This document shows, piece after piece, positions 33,701-44,769 of a stretch of 64,000 nt of DNA. The notes below the pieces were generated by a model. The model saw nothing but the letters and a program-made list of their open reading frames with translations. It did no database searches and was not told the origin of the DNA. The stretch is from assembly GCA_030272155.1 (NCBI GenBank), contig CP126200.1, forward strand, positions 3,844,001 through 3,908,000, written 5' to 3'. The translations under genes were made by a program, and so were the position numbers. The stretch is from Tetradesmus obliquus. Its lineage: Eukaryota > Chlorophyta > Chlorophyceae > Sphaeropleales > Scenedesmaceae. Each line of letters begins with the position of its first letter. The first letter of the stretch is position 1.

Positions 33701-36700
33701 CACTTGCCGGCAACAACGCACTACTGATGCATCTGCCTCTGTGCCAATGTTTCATTTTCTTTTGCAGCTGCGACAACGACGCGCTATAGGCCGAGGTAGC
33801 TGACCTGCGCGAGCTGATGGCGCACGAGGCACTAGTGGTTTACTCTGTGTCACTGTTACTGCTCCCATTGTCTGGTTGCAGCTGTGACAACGACGCGCTA
33901 CAGGGCGAGCTGGCAGACCTGCGGGAGCTGATGGCGGGCGAGGCAGCCAGTCGCGTAGCCTTGCAGGACTCGCTGGATGAGAGCGAGCGGCAGCTGGGGG
34001 AGCTGCGCAACGAGCTGGACATGACCAAGTCGGTGAGTTTTCAGTTATTCGCAAAAGCTGGGCACAAGCTGGCATGCGCGTTGTGTGTTGCGCTGCTGTC
34101 ATACGTGCAATGGGTTGGCTGCGGCGCTGGCCAGCACGCACAGCGGGCGCGCCGAGGTGGAGCACAGCTCAGCCACAATCCTTCAGCCACCACATCCTCA
34201 GCCCCTTTTACTCAAATGTTTTTTCAACTGCTGTTGCAATGTCGCTGCAGGCGCTGACTGCAGCCACGGCGCTAGCCAGCGAGCACAGCGGGCGCGCCGA
34301 GGTGGAGCACGCGCGGCTGGCCGAGCTTGAAGGACTGCTGGAGGCCAAGCACAAGGAGCTGGAGGAGGCGCAGGTGCGAAAAACTAAGATCCATTGCAGG
34401 CAGTTGGCTGCTTTGTGTTTGTTCACTCTGAGTATGCGCTGGTCAAGTGCGCTGGTTGTGTTTTGGTCTGTGGGGGCCACGCACAAGGAGCTGGAGGAGG
34501 CGCAGGTGCGAAAGCTTTACTACATTGAAACTGTTACACTAAAGAACCAGGCCAGTGTTTGTTTTGTTTATGGTGTTGTTGCATGTGTGCTGGCTGAGTT
34601 GGGAGGGCTTCCGGAGGCCAAGCACAAGGAGCTGGAGGAGGCGCAGGTGCGGGAACCTAAAACCTTGGGATGATTGCAGGCAATTGGCTGCTTTGTGTTT
34701 GTTGATGCTGAGTATGTCCTGGGTGTGTCTTGGTCTGTGGCAGTTTTGTGTTTGGTGGTGCTGAGTGTATGCTGGGTGTGTGCTGAGTGTGTTTTTTGCC
34801 CTTTCCAGAGCAGTGCCATATCCGTGGTCTTCAACCTGACTGCTCGGTGCCTTGCATCCAAATTGGCCGATGCCATGTTGCAATGTAATGGAATTTCGTT
34901 CAATTGCACGGTTGCGCCGCTGCTGCTGCTGCAGGCGCGCTGCGCTGCCGCGTCGCGTGCTGCGGAGGCTGCTGCTGCTGAGCGTGACCTGCTGGAGCGC
35001 AAGGTGGCGCGCCTGGAGAAGGGCAAGGAGTCAGAGCTCAAGGGTGCGTCGCTGAGCATTGATATTATTAAACATTTGGTATTGTTAGAAGTATCGAAAC
35101 CAGTGAACTTGCAATCATGCATAGTCCAAAGCATTGCTTGGGGTGATTGTCAGAGCTGTGCTTGGTGATGTGCTGGTTGTGAAGCTTGAGTACTGGCTTG
35201 GGGGTGGCGGCAATAGTGCAGTGCTTGAGCTGCACGGCCTGGTGAGGTCCGGCCTGGTGCCTCATACTGTGCCGGAGTCTAAGCACACGCACGCTGCTTG
35301 ATAGGTGCCTCACTGCTGTGCACACATCACTCCGAGCATTTGTCACCGAGCATGTCTTAAGTTTGACGTGGACTCACCATCTCTGGTGGCTGCAGAGCTC
35401 AAGGAGGCGTACGAGTCTGCTGCACTTGAAATGCGCAAACATGAGTCACATGGTCTTCCTGCAACTGCGTGCTTACTAACTGCCTGCTTACTGACTGCCT
35501 GCAGAGCTTAAGGAGTCGTATGAGTCAGCTGCGCTGGAGATGCGCTCGCAGCTCAAGGCGCGCGGCGAGCGCCTGGGAGAGCTGATGGAGGCAGCTGCAC
35601 ACAACGCGGCGCAGCTTGAGGAGATGCGCCACGAGGTGGAGGAGGTGAGTGTGGCTGATGGCCAGCTGGTGTGTAAAGGTACCTTTATGCTGTGCACTGC
35701 ATGGTCGAGAGGGTGCATGAAAGCTGATGGAGGCAGCAGCACACAACGCAGCACAGCTGCAGGAGATGCGCCACGAGGTGGAGGAGGTGAGCAATGAGGC
35801 GCAGATGAAGTTGATGGTCACGAGGTGTGCTGCATGGCACCCCAGTTGCCGCTGGTTACAAGTGCACGAGCTTTTGTGGATCCTTGTTGCAGGGTTGGCA
35901 CGCTGCTTTTGCACACTAAATTCCACCACACCGAACACCCTGCCGCTGAATCATGCCTTGAAACCTCACGCTAATTGTACTATTGTGTTGCGGCTACTCG
36001 CACGCTTTGCACTGCAGGTGCGTGCTGAGGCTGCTGAGCTGGAGGAGCTGCGTGAGCTCAAGAAGGACATCGAGCGCAAGGAGAAGCAGCAGGCGGCCAT
36101 CATCGAGAACCAGGTGGGCACAGCACAGTGCTGATCTTGGCTACCCAGCTGCGCAACTGCCAACTGCAGATCTGTATGCTGTATCGTGCTTGGTCTTGAG
36201 CGGGCAGCAGGCTGTGCAGGCGCAGCTGGCTGCAGCATCCGCGACAGCTCAATGGCTTGATGTTGCTGCATACACCCCAATGTTAATGATCCTGCACCGC
36301 CTTGTTCCATGCAACATGCCGAAAGAGTGGTGATCAATCCTTGAATCACCCCTTAAAGTTCAACAATCTGCGCTGCGCTGCAGGCCAAGCGCCTGGAGGA
36401 GCTTGACCGGCTGTACCGCGAGGAGGTGGTGGCGCGCACACTTGCAAACATGCTGATCAACCAATCAGATTCACTCACCCTTGTTAAGATACGCACCATT
36501 CTGTCTGTCAAACCCGTCTGCAGGCCAAGCGCCTGGAGGAACTCGACAGGCGTACCGCGAGGAGGTGGTGGCGCGCACACTTGCAAACATGCTGATCAAC
36601 CAACCAGATTCACTTACCCTTGTTGAAATACAATCCATCCTGTTTGTCAAATCTATCTGCAGGCCAAGCGCCTGGAGGAGCTCGACAGGCTGTACCGCGA

Positions 36701-39700
36701 GGAGGTGGTGGCGCGCAAGCGCGCACACAACGCGCTGCAGGACGCCAAGGGCAAGATCCGCGTGTACTGCCGCGTGCGGCCGATGCTAGAGTTCGAGGCA
36801 GCCAAGAGCCAGACGCCCGCTGTGAGCATGCCCAACGAGCTGACTGTGTCGCACTTCTGGCGCGACGAGAAGCGGCCGCGCGAGTATGACTTTGACGCAG
36901 TCTTCGGCCCACAGCACACGCAGGTGCGCAGTCTATCTTGGGGTTTAAATAGTGCAGGTTACAAGCAGGAGATATAAAGCAGCAGAAGCTTAGCGTGTAA
37001 GAGGAGCAAGAACAAATTTGTGGCGGTCTTCACACATGGTCAACTTGCAGTATTTGCAGCAACGTGCATGCCTTGCTTGATTTGTGCCGACAATGCATGC
37101 ACTGCTGTCGCAATTGATCAGTCAGCATGCAGTCCTTGTTTAGTTGCGCCACTGCATTTCTGGTACAATCTGATACCTGTCGCTGCAACCCCGACCAGGA
37201 ACATCGAACCCCAGCCCTTACCTAAGTCACATCTGCAAGAGGATATGTTTGCCGACACCGAGCAACTGGTGCGCTCTGCGCTGGACACTCTTACTGACCT
37301 GCCGCTGCAACCCCGCTCGATTCCATATCTATCTTAAACGTTTGCAGGAGGACGTGTTTGAGGACACCAAGCACCTGGTGCGCTCCGCGCTTGACGGCTA
37401 CAACGTGTGCGTCTTCGCGTACGGCCAGACCGGCAGCGGCAAGACCTTCACGATCTACGGCAATGAAGCCTGCCCTGGCCTCACACCGCGCGGCGTGCGC
37501 GAGATGTTTGCGCAGATCGACAAGGATGCCGGCAAGGCCAGCTACAGCGTGCGTGTGCAGATGCTGGAGCTGTACCAGGTGCGCCTGACACCGGATGCTT
37601 TTGTGTGTAACGCAAGGCGCAAGGGCCAGTGTATAATGTGTTCCGAGGCGGGGTTGCAGGATGATGGCGTGAGGGCGTGGGAGGTTGGTGAATGAGCAGA
37701 TTCAGCCGTTGGGTTGCTGCAGCAGGTGCAGCACCTCCATCAAGGAAGGCATGGTCACATGTGTTTGCCTGCAAGCCCTGGTATTTTGCAACCAATTGCA
37801 ATTTGTAAAAGGACAAATCCCTAATCATGAAATACCAAGGTGATGCATAGTTACGAACCTTCGAGTAGTGCTGCGATCTGTGCCGCTGGTTGTCTCCTGC
37901 AGGACACGCTGATGGACCTGCTGCTGCCAGATGCGATGCGCCGTACCGCCACTGACGCTGTCCCAGCCATGCTGCTTACATTTTCCTGCACGCTAACTCC
38001 CGCTGCTGCTGCAAACTTTGCTTGCTTCCTGCAGGACACGCTGATGGACCTGCTGCTGCCAGATGCAGTGCGGCGCAACGCCACTGGCGCTGGCGCAGGC
38101 AGGCACAGCAACGAGCCGCAGCTGCCAAAGCTAGACATCAAGAAGGACCCCAAGGGTCTTGTCACTGTGGTTGGGGCTACGGACCTCAGTGTGACCAGCG
38201 AGCAGCAGCTGCTGACAGCCATCGAGCAGGTGAGCGGCAGCGGGCAGTTGAAGCAGTGTGGTGGTTGCAGGAATTCAAGCATGCACAGTGTGGCAGTCGA
38301 CCATTTTCACTTTGCAGGCTGTGAATGTAGGTTGCTTAATGCGGCACACTTATCGTGCGCTACTGCATTGGCTTACCCGCTGCAGGGCCTGGCGCGTCGC
38401 CACACCAGCAGCACGGCCACGAATCGCGCACAAACCCTGACGTGTATTGCTGCTGCCCTGAATGCACTGTGCACTGCAGGGCCTGGCGCGTCGCCACACC
38501 AGCAGCACGGCCATGAACCGCGCACAAACCCTGACGTGTATTGCTGCATGCTGCTGCACTGCATGCACTGTGCACCGCAGGGCCTGGCGCGTCGCCACAC
38601 CAGCAGCACGGCCATGAACCGCGAGTCCAGCCGCAGCCACCTCATCATCAGCTGCATGATCGAGGGCGTCAACATGCAGAGCCAGGCGGTCACGCGCGGC
38701 AAGCTGTCCTTCGTGGACCTGGCAGGCAGCGAGCGGTGAGTGGTGGGGTGACTGGCAGCAGCACATGGCTTGCCCGTCAGCCGGCCACAGCTAGCAAGAG
38801 CTTGGGTTCAATGGTTGATGGCAGCAGCACGTGGCTTGCCAGTCAGGGAAATAGATGCAACGGCTGAGATGCATGCAGTGCTGTAGGCTCCTGCCTTGCT
38901 GTCTCATCTCACCCTGATCATCAGCCCACACACTTCATCAACTCCAGTTGTTTGAAAATCTCCACCACTGTGACGCTTGAACCCAACCCAACCGTGACTG
39001 ACTCATGCACCCACTTTGCTCATCGTTGTTCACTATGGTCTGCAGTGTGAAGAAGAGCGGCAGACGGCATTTAGCATTCTCCTCTTTCTAGATCACGTGG
39101 TAATGCTCACCGAACATGTTTTGACCTTGATCTGCAGTGTGAAGAAGAGCGGCAGCACTGGCGAGTGCCTGAAGGAGGCGCAGGCCATCAACAAGAGCCT
39201 CTCCGCGCTGGGTGATGTAATCAGCGCACTGGCAGCAGAGCAGCCACACATACCCTACAGGTGGGGCTGCAGCGCCAGCTGCTGCGCTGTCTGCTGTCAG
39301 TTCCTGCAACATGCCCTGTGCAGTATGGCCCATGTGTCTGTCATTCAGGCGCGTCATAGTGCGTTGCGGGTGCAGTGCAGGTGCAGCACACAGCCCTCTG
39401 TCACTGCGCTGCAGGCGACACTGCACACCCAGCATCTCGTGTACTTCTGTCTGACGTTCTTTTTATGCCGCCTTGCAGGAACCACAAGCTGACAATGCTC
39501 ATGAGCGATTCGCTGGGCGGCAACGCCAAGACGCTCATGTTTGTCAACGTGGCGCCCACAGACGCAAACCTGGACGAGAGCCAGAACAGCCTGGTGTATG
39601 CCACGCGCGTGCGCACCATCAAGAACAACGCGCTGCGCGACGAGGCAAACAAGGACGTGCTGCGGTGCGTGGATGCGATTTGCACATATACCGCTTTGTA

Positions 39701-40226
39701 GGTTGAGTCTGTTGGCCGAGCTGCTTAGGTTGGGTGCCGAACTGTGATTGTCACGCTGGTGTGCTACATCAGGCTTGGCTGTGTACAATACCAGGGAGCC
39801 TGGCATGAGGGCGGTTGAACTAATCTCTGCACATATGTCATGAACACAATACTAAAGCACACCACCCGCTGCTGTGACAAACTGGTACAACCACGCAGGC
39901 TGCGCAAGCAGGTTGACTTCTGGAAGGAGCAGGCAGGCCTGCTCAGTGCGGAGGCCAAGACAGCAGCAGACCTCAGCGACATCGCTGACCGGCGCTGCGA
40001 CTCGCCAGCAGCAGCAAGCACAGGCACCGCAGCAGACGCCGACGCAGCAGTGCCAGGCAGCGGGGTCAGCAGCACAGCAGGCAGCAGACCGAGCACTGCT
40101 GCGGGCAGGACTATGGCGGCAGCAGCAGTGCTGCAGGCGGCAGCTGCGGCAGCTGCGGCACCGGCGATTGGCGGGGAGGAGTCGCCTGACAGCCGCAGCA
40201 GCTGCGAAGGCTCTGAAACGCTGTGA
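27731..40226 (+). CDS. KCBP: Kinesin-like calmodulin-binding protein (MyTH4-FERM-coiled coil-C-terminal kinesin)
   Basis: Twenty-four exons join in phase: 27731-27925, 28263-28421, 28616-28798, 29059-29148, 29536-29721, 29983-30053, 30308-30400, 30968-31079, 31598-31743, 32037-32268, 32514-32660, 32984-33186, 33882-34032, 34251-34373, 34935-35043, 35505-35644, 36018-36113, 36663-36923, 37348-37578, 38035-38229, 38581-38735, 39138-39260, 39479-39664, 39899-40226; 1304 residues from 27731, the very N-terminus missing. MyTH4 covers about 60-210 ([23 protein letters not shown]), FERM about 240-540 ([32 protein letters not shown]), coiled coil about 540-840. The motor starts at [11 protein letters not shown], with P-loop GQTGSGKT (925-932), NRESSRSH and [21 protein letters not shown] after the motor is the calmodulin-binding helix region. 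KCBPs are minus-end microtubule motors inhibited by Ca2+/calmodulin, in division, cell shape and flagella. Many introns hold decoy exon copies. Confidence 0.93.
30401..30967 (+). repeat. AGCAGC minisatellite with echoes of an exon tail and donor (KCBP)
   Basis: After the donor of exon 30308-30400, its last 30 bases with the donor ([17 protein letters not shown]) recur at about 30482-30519, one codon changed. From there to about 30900 the intron is built from variants of GGTGAGCAGCAG..., so donor-like GGTGAGCAG strings appear again near 30574 and 30747. Shorter TTCGGGTGGGCAGCAG forms also occur. Confidence 0.8.
31348..31516 (+). repeat. Two decoy heads of KCBP exon 31598-31743
   Basis: The exon head ([21 protein letters not shown]) recurs at 31348 behind an intact CTGCAG and at 31476 behind CTACAA, where the acceptor AG is lost. 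The first copy runs about 66 bases before diverging, the second about 40. No donor follows either. Confidence 0.88.
33391..33860 (+). repeat. Four decoy heads of KCBP coiled-coil exon 33882-34032
   Basis: Copies of [19 protein letters not shown] start at 33391, 33522, 33646 and 33768, about 110-130 bases apart. Copy 1 keeps the acceptor but is the most diverged in sequence. Copies 2 and 3 have GCAT in place of the GCAG acceptor. Copy 4 has an acceptor but a TAG at 33787-33789. Only the fifth, at 33882, continues to a donor (GTGAGT at 34033). Confidence 0.88.
34128..34650 (+). repeat. Copies around KCBP exon 34251-34373 (one head, two tails)
   Basis: A partial copy of the exon interior ([13 protein letters not shown]) precedes the exon at about 34128-34170. 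Two copies of its tail with donor ([14 protein letters not shown] / GTGCGG) follow, ending at about 34505 and 34646. The segments between the tails also share a repeated stretch around TTGGCTGCTTTGTGTTTGTT. Confidence 0.82.
35396..35445 (+). repeat. Decoy head of KCBP exon 35505-35644
   Basis: A TGCAG acceptor and [14 protein letters not shown] precede the real exon ([14 protein letters not shown]) by 109 bases, then diverge. Confidence 0.85.
35723..35790 (+). repeat. Copy of the tail of KCBP exon 35505-35644
   Basis: [21 protein letters not shown] with the donor GTGAGC is repeated 142 bases downstream of the real exon end, differing at a few positions. It has no acceptor of its own nearby. 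Confidence 0.85.
36384..36662 (+). repeat. Two decoy heads of the KCBP motor-start exon (36663-36923)
   Basis: Units of 139-140 bases begin at 36384 and 36524 behind CTGCAG and read [18 protein letters not shown], then share an intron-like stretch containing CAAACATGCTGATCAACCAA. Copy 2 has lost one base in the LDRLY codons and is frameshifted. The real exon at 36663 continues into [11 protein letters not shown]. Confidence 0.9.
37238..37292 (+). repeat. Decoy head of KCBP P-loop exon (37348-37578)
   Basis: [16 protein letters not shown] is a diverged copy of [16 protein letters not shown] 110 bases upstream, behind TGCAA instead of TGCAG, so its acceptor is broken. Confidence 0.82.
37903..37960 (+). 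repeat. Decoy head of KCBP exon 38035-38229
   Basis: [17 protein letters not shown] with CTGCAG acceptor precedes the real [17 protein letters not shown] by 132 bases and then becomes intron-like. Confidence 0.88.
38386..38580 (+). repeat. Two decoy heads of the KCBP switch-I exon (38581-38735)
   Basis: [14 protein letters not shown] is present at 38386 (T for M), 38480 and 38581, each behind GCAG, at periods of 94 and 101 bases. The first two turn into ...AQTLTCIAA and never reach the ESSRSH nucleotide-binding residues. Confidence 0.9.
39046..39066 (+). repeat. Short decoy head of KCBP exon 39138-39260
   Basis: TCTGCAG plus VKKSGR, 92 bases upstream of the real TCTGCAG plus VKKSGS, then unrelated sequence. 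Confidence 0.75.
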
Positions 40227-41762
40227 GCTGGTGCATACACCACTGTTTTTACGACAGCATCAGAAGGAGCTGCGGTAGATTTGCATGGCAGCAGCTGCGC
40301 TGTGTGGAGCGATGGATTTGGTTCAGCATGGGGTCGCGGTCATTTATCATTCTGCGCTATAGTAGGTAGAGCTAGGCCGAAATAGGGGTAAGCAGGCGGT
40401 GTGCCTGCAGGCTGAGGAGAGTGTTGCAGCCAGCTGCCAAGCAGAGGCGTTGGTGTGTGGCTGCTGGCTGCCTGCATGGAAAGCAGCCCCCCACGTAGTA
40501 TGTTTGTCACCTGGCATCTGCTGCTGTGGCAAACATGCAACCATGAATGGGTGAAACTGACCACTGCAAATAGCACTTTGTCGCATGTGTGCGCAGCTGG
40601 GGCTCGAGCCTGCCTGTGGAGCTAGCCGTCCCGCCTGCTGCACCTTTTGTAAGCTGCAAAGCGCCGCGAGCAGCCCAACAGCAGCTGCATGCGTGTGCTG
40701 ATCGGTGGGAGTTCTGCCCTGCGCTTTGGAGCAGCAGCGGCATGGCCATGTAGGCGCAGCTGGCTTGCGCGCTGTGTGCCCGCATGCTGCACAACGCAGC
40801 GCAGCCATGTGGCCTGCATGCGTGCATGGTTAGTGTTGTAGGTGCTTGATGCATGCAAGCACATGAATGTACTAGCACTGCTGGGTGAGCATGTGGTGTC
40901 ATCCATCAGCCCTTTGATGGCAGCTGCTTTGTGGTGGCAATCGTGCTGTGAGGTATGGTGTGTGTTAGTGTGCTGTCTATGCTCATGCCTGCATTGCATT
41001 GCCCGCCCAGGAGTTTTGTTCCATGTGTGGTGAAGTGAAGCAGAGGGCGGGTGCTGAGGCGCTGTGGCGAGGGCGTAGGAGGCACGCAGGGTGTGCTGTT
41101 GTTCGCAGCCCTGACAGCAGTGCTCTGCTCTGCTATATGCTACAGGCCAGCAGCAGTTGCCTGTTACAATGCTTACGTGATGCTTGATCTATGAAATGGC
41201 TGGTTGCATGCACTTGAAAGCGGTGCATCATTTTTTGTGCGAAGTAGTGGGGTGATGAAGTGTGGTGGGCTAGCGCTGATGTGGCGCAGGGTTGCTGCAT
41301 ACGCTTTTTTTAGAGCGGCTGCTGGCTCAAAGCAGCAGAATTCAAGGGGATGATGTTGGGCGTGTGTTGGTATGACAACTAATTATGTGGGCGATATATC
41401 GGCAGACGTACGACGCCGACTGGTTGGACCATTTGGTAGGGTTTAGATATTGACCTGGTATGGTGGGTCGTATGCTGACGTTGGGCGCATATAGGGCTTT
41501 CAGGTTTTGACTGCCTGCATAACAACAGGCGACTGTGTGTCTTACGCGCTGTTCCTTGTTCTCAAACAAGCTTGCATTTGAGTCAGCTGTTCGAAGTGGT
41601 GTGTGCCCTGCTTTGACTGCAGTGCCCACCCAGCCTGTAACTCGCCTTATTCGTGGCGATGACAAAAACCTGGCGAAAAAGTGGAGGTTACAGCGGAGTG
41701 TGCTCGTGCGTGTCCTTGAGTCTTCGTAAAACATAAGACACCCTGTCACCCCAACCGACAGC
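40227..41762. other. KCBP 3' flank and permease upstream region
   Basis: No gene supported. A TGTAA at about 40648, roughly 420 bases past the KCBP stop, is a possible polyadenylation signal. From about 41200 to 41762 the sequence loses its CAG/CTG bias and probably holds the permease promoter and 5' UTR. Confidence 0.45.
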
Positions 41763-44713
41763 ATGGCTCTCCCGCCGGACAGGGAGGAGCGACGACACCG
41801 AGTGCAAGTTAACAAGCGTAATCTCAGCAATGTTATGTTAAGCGCTGGGCGTGCTCAGGCACTCATGGAGCATGAGGAACAGCACCATGAAGAAGTTCCT
41901 CTACAGCTAGACAGCTCGGGCCCTTCAGATGGCATCTTCCGCGATACGATAACAAGCCTGGGGGCGCTGGGGTCTCACCACGGAGGCCACAGTAAGTGCA
42001 GCATGCGTCCACGCGGGCAAACTGGCAGCAGCACTGCACTGTGGCAGCACTGTGACATGCCAGGCAGCAGCAACAGCAGATTGCAAAGCACTTACAATCA
42101 AACCCTTCAGCTAATTGCGCATGACTGACATTCTCAGCTGCCCTTCGCACCTGCAGGCTCTTGGGGTGCAGCAACTGGCCACATCATCACAGCAGTGGTT
42201 GGCGCTGGCGTGCTCACTCTGCCGCATGCTGTCTCATGGCTCGGCTGGCTTGCTGGGCCGCTGTGCTTGACTGTCTTCTTCGTCATCAACATATGGTGTG
42301 CCTTCATGCTGGCAGACGTGTACGAGGTACGAGCAGCTGCAGCAGCGGCAAGCATTGCCAGGGCACTGATGCCCCTGGCAGAGCACCTGTCAGTTTGCAG
42401 GCCAGTTTGCAGGAAGTGCATGCCGCAAAATCGCTGCTGGATCAGCAACTGCAAGTCATCCATTGTAACATTGATTGACTTGGCAGGTGCAGCAACCTTG
42501 CAATCTGCCGTCTGCCAGATGTTTGAATAATTCATCCATATCACCAGGATATGGGGGGCCTAACAAGGGAGAACTTGCACCGTAGCTATTGGGCGCCGAA
42601 CACCTAATTCAATACATCTGCTGGTAATCGGCCATGCGCAATTGTGCAGCCGCTAGCAAGACAACCTTATGGCGTCAGGCTTGCATTCGCTCTGTTTGCT
42701 GCCCTGCAGGTCAACGGCCGGCGGCACAACCGCTACAAGCATGCTGTGTACTACATCTTAGGTAAGGCGAGCTTGCTGCTGTTGCCTGCTGACTGCTGCT
42801 GCCCAGGTCGCTGCTTGCTGCAACCCTCGTTTGGGCTGCTTGCACGTGCGCACGGCATCCAAGGCATCCACTTGCGCAGATACACAACAACACCAGCCAC
42901 CGCAATGAATGCTCATGTGCACAGCCACCCCACTCTGCTTGTGCACTTTGCACATGCTGCGCTGTATGTTTGTGTGTGCTGGCTGCACTGACAAAATGCT
43001 TGCCTGCTGGCTGCTGCTGTGTGTTGTGTTTGTGTCCTGCTGCAAGTGCAGGCCCCAAGCAGAGTGGGCTGCTGAGCCTTGCGCAGCACTTGCACCTGGT
43101 GCTGCTCACCATAGGATACCACATTGCAGCTGCTGACAGTATGAGGTGGGTGGTGTGGCGGCGGCAGCGCTATAATGCACAGCAGTTGAGAGTGCAGCTA
43201 CAGCGCTGCAGTGCGAAGCAGCGCCACCACTGCGCCCGAACAATCGCCTGTTAGTGCACGCGCCCTATCTCAGCAGTATGCGATGCATAGAGCTTGTTTA
43301 CAGTGCACCATGTCCATCGAGTTCGAGCTGTACTACAGCTAGTAGGGCTTGCTCAATCAAGGTGCATTGATGCCTGATGTGTGCAGTCAAACCCGCCTGC
43401 CTGCAGGTTCCTGGTGCAGCAGGGTTGCGAGGCCGCCAACCGGGGCAACTGCCCCAGCCAGCAGTGGCTGTGGACACTGGCCTTTGGTGTGCTGCAGGTG
43501 TGGCCACAAAGTTCTATGCATCGGCACTCGCATTCGCCAGCGTTCTGTTGCCGATTCAAATGTATAGACTGCTGTGGACACTTGCTTTTGGCTTGCTGCA
43601 GGTGGGGCCACAAAGTTCTATGTAATGGCACTTGCATTTGCCAGCGTTCTGTTGCAGATTCAGATAGATAGACAGGCTGCCCCAGCCAGCAGTGGCTGTG
43701 GACACTGGCCTTTGGCGCGCTGCAGGTGCGGCTGCGGCAGTTAGAGGGCCTTGGGGGTTTGAAGGTCTGGCAGCAGACTGGCCATGCAGGCAACAGCATC
43801 TACTGACAACATCTTTGTCATTAACTTCAGCATATAAAGAAGCAAGCTGTTCACACCACCAACCAAGCCACAGCAACAAGGCCGCCACCCCACAGCACGT
43901 GCGGACATGTGCTGTAATTGTGTTAGGACTTTTGGGCGCGACTTGCGCTTGGTAGTACGAGCAAAGTTGGCTTGTGCCCTCAATCTGCAGCCGCCGCTGC
44001 TGCTGCTGCTGCCGCAGGTGCTGCTGAGCTGCCTGACTTCACACTGCTGCTGCCGCCGCCGCCGCTGCTGCTGCTGCTGGTGCTGGTGCTGCTGCTGCTG
44101 CAGGTGCTGCTGAGCTTCATGCCTGACCTTGAGTCGGCGTGGCTGTGCAGCATGCTGGGTGCAGCCATGTCTCTGGGCTACTCCTTCATAGCGCTGGGCC
44201 TGGGCGCAGCACAGGTGAGGGTGCGAAGCGGCTGCTGGCGGCGCTGCATGCACCATCATGTACTGTCATGAATAGAGCACGCCACAATCCAGCAAAGACC
44301 TAGGAACCAACTCTAGACAGGTCAGACACTCCCGGCCGCTCCACTGGTTGTGTAGCTAGGAGCAGCACATGTGCGGCTCCGATGCGGCTGGTGGCGGCGC
44401 TGCATGCACCAGTACTGTTGAGCACGTCATACGAGCACGCCAGCACGTAGTGATGACCTAGAACCCGGACCTCTAGAGAAAGGTCAAGTACTTTTGATGG
44501 CAGGCGCTGAAGGGCGGCTGATGCACAAACACATTATGTCTAGCTCGCTTGTGCTGTTGCTGTTTGATCCGCAGGCGCACAATGGCTTGGGGGAGCTGGC
44601 TGGCCGCTCAGCGCCGCCTGTGGACAAGCTGTTTGGCGTGCTGACGTCACTCGGCAACGTGGCGTTTGCGTACAACTCGTGCGTGGTGATGATTGAGATC
44701 CAGGTGAGCCCCG

Positions 44714-44769
<56 letters not shown>

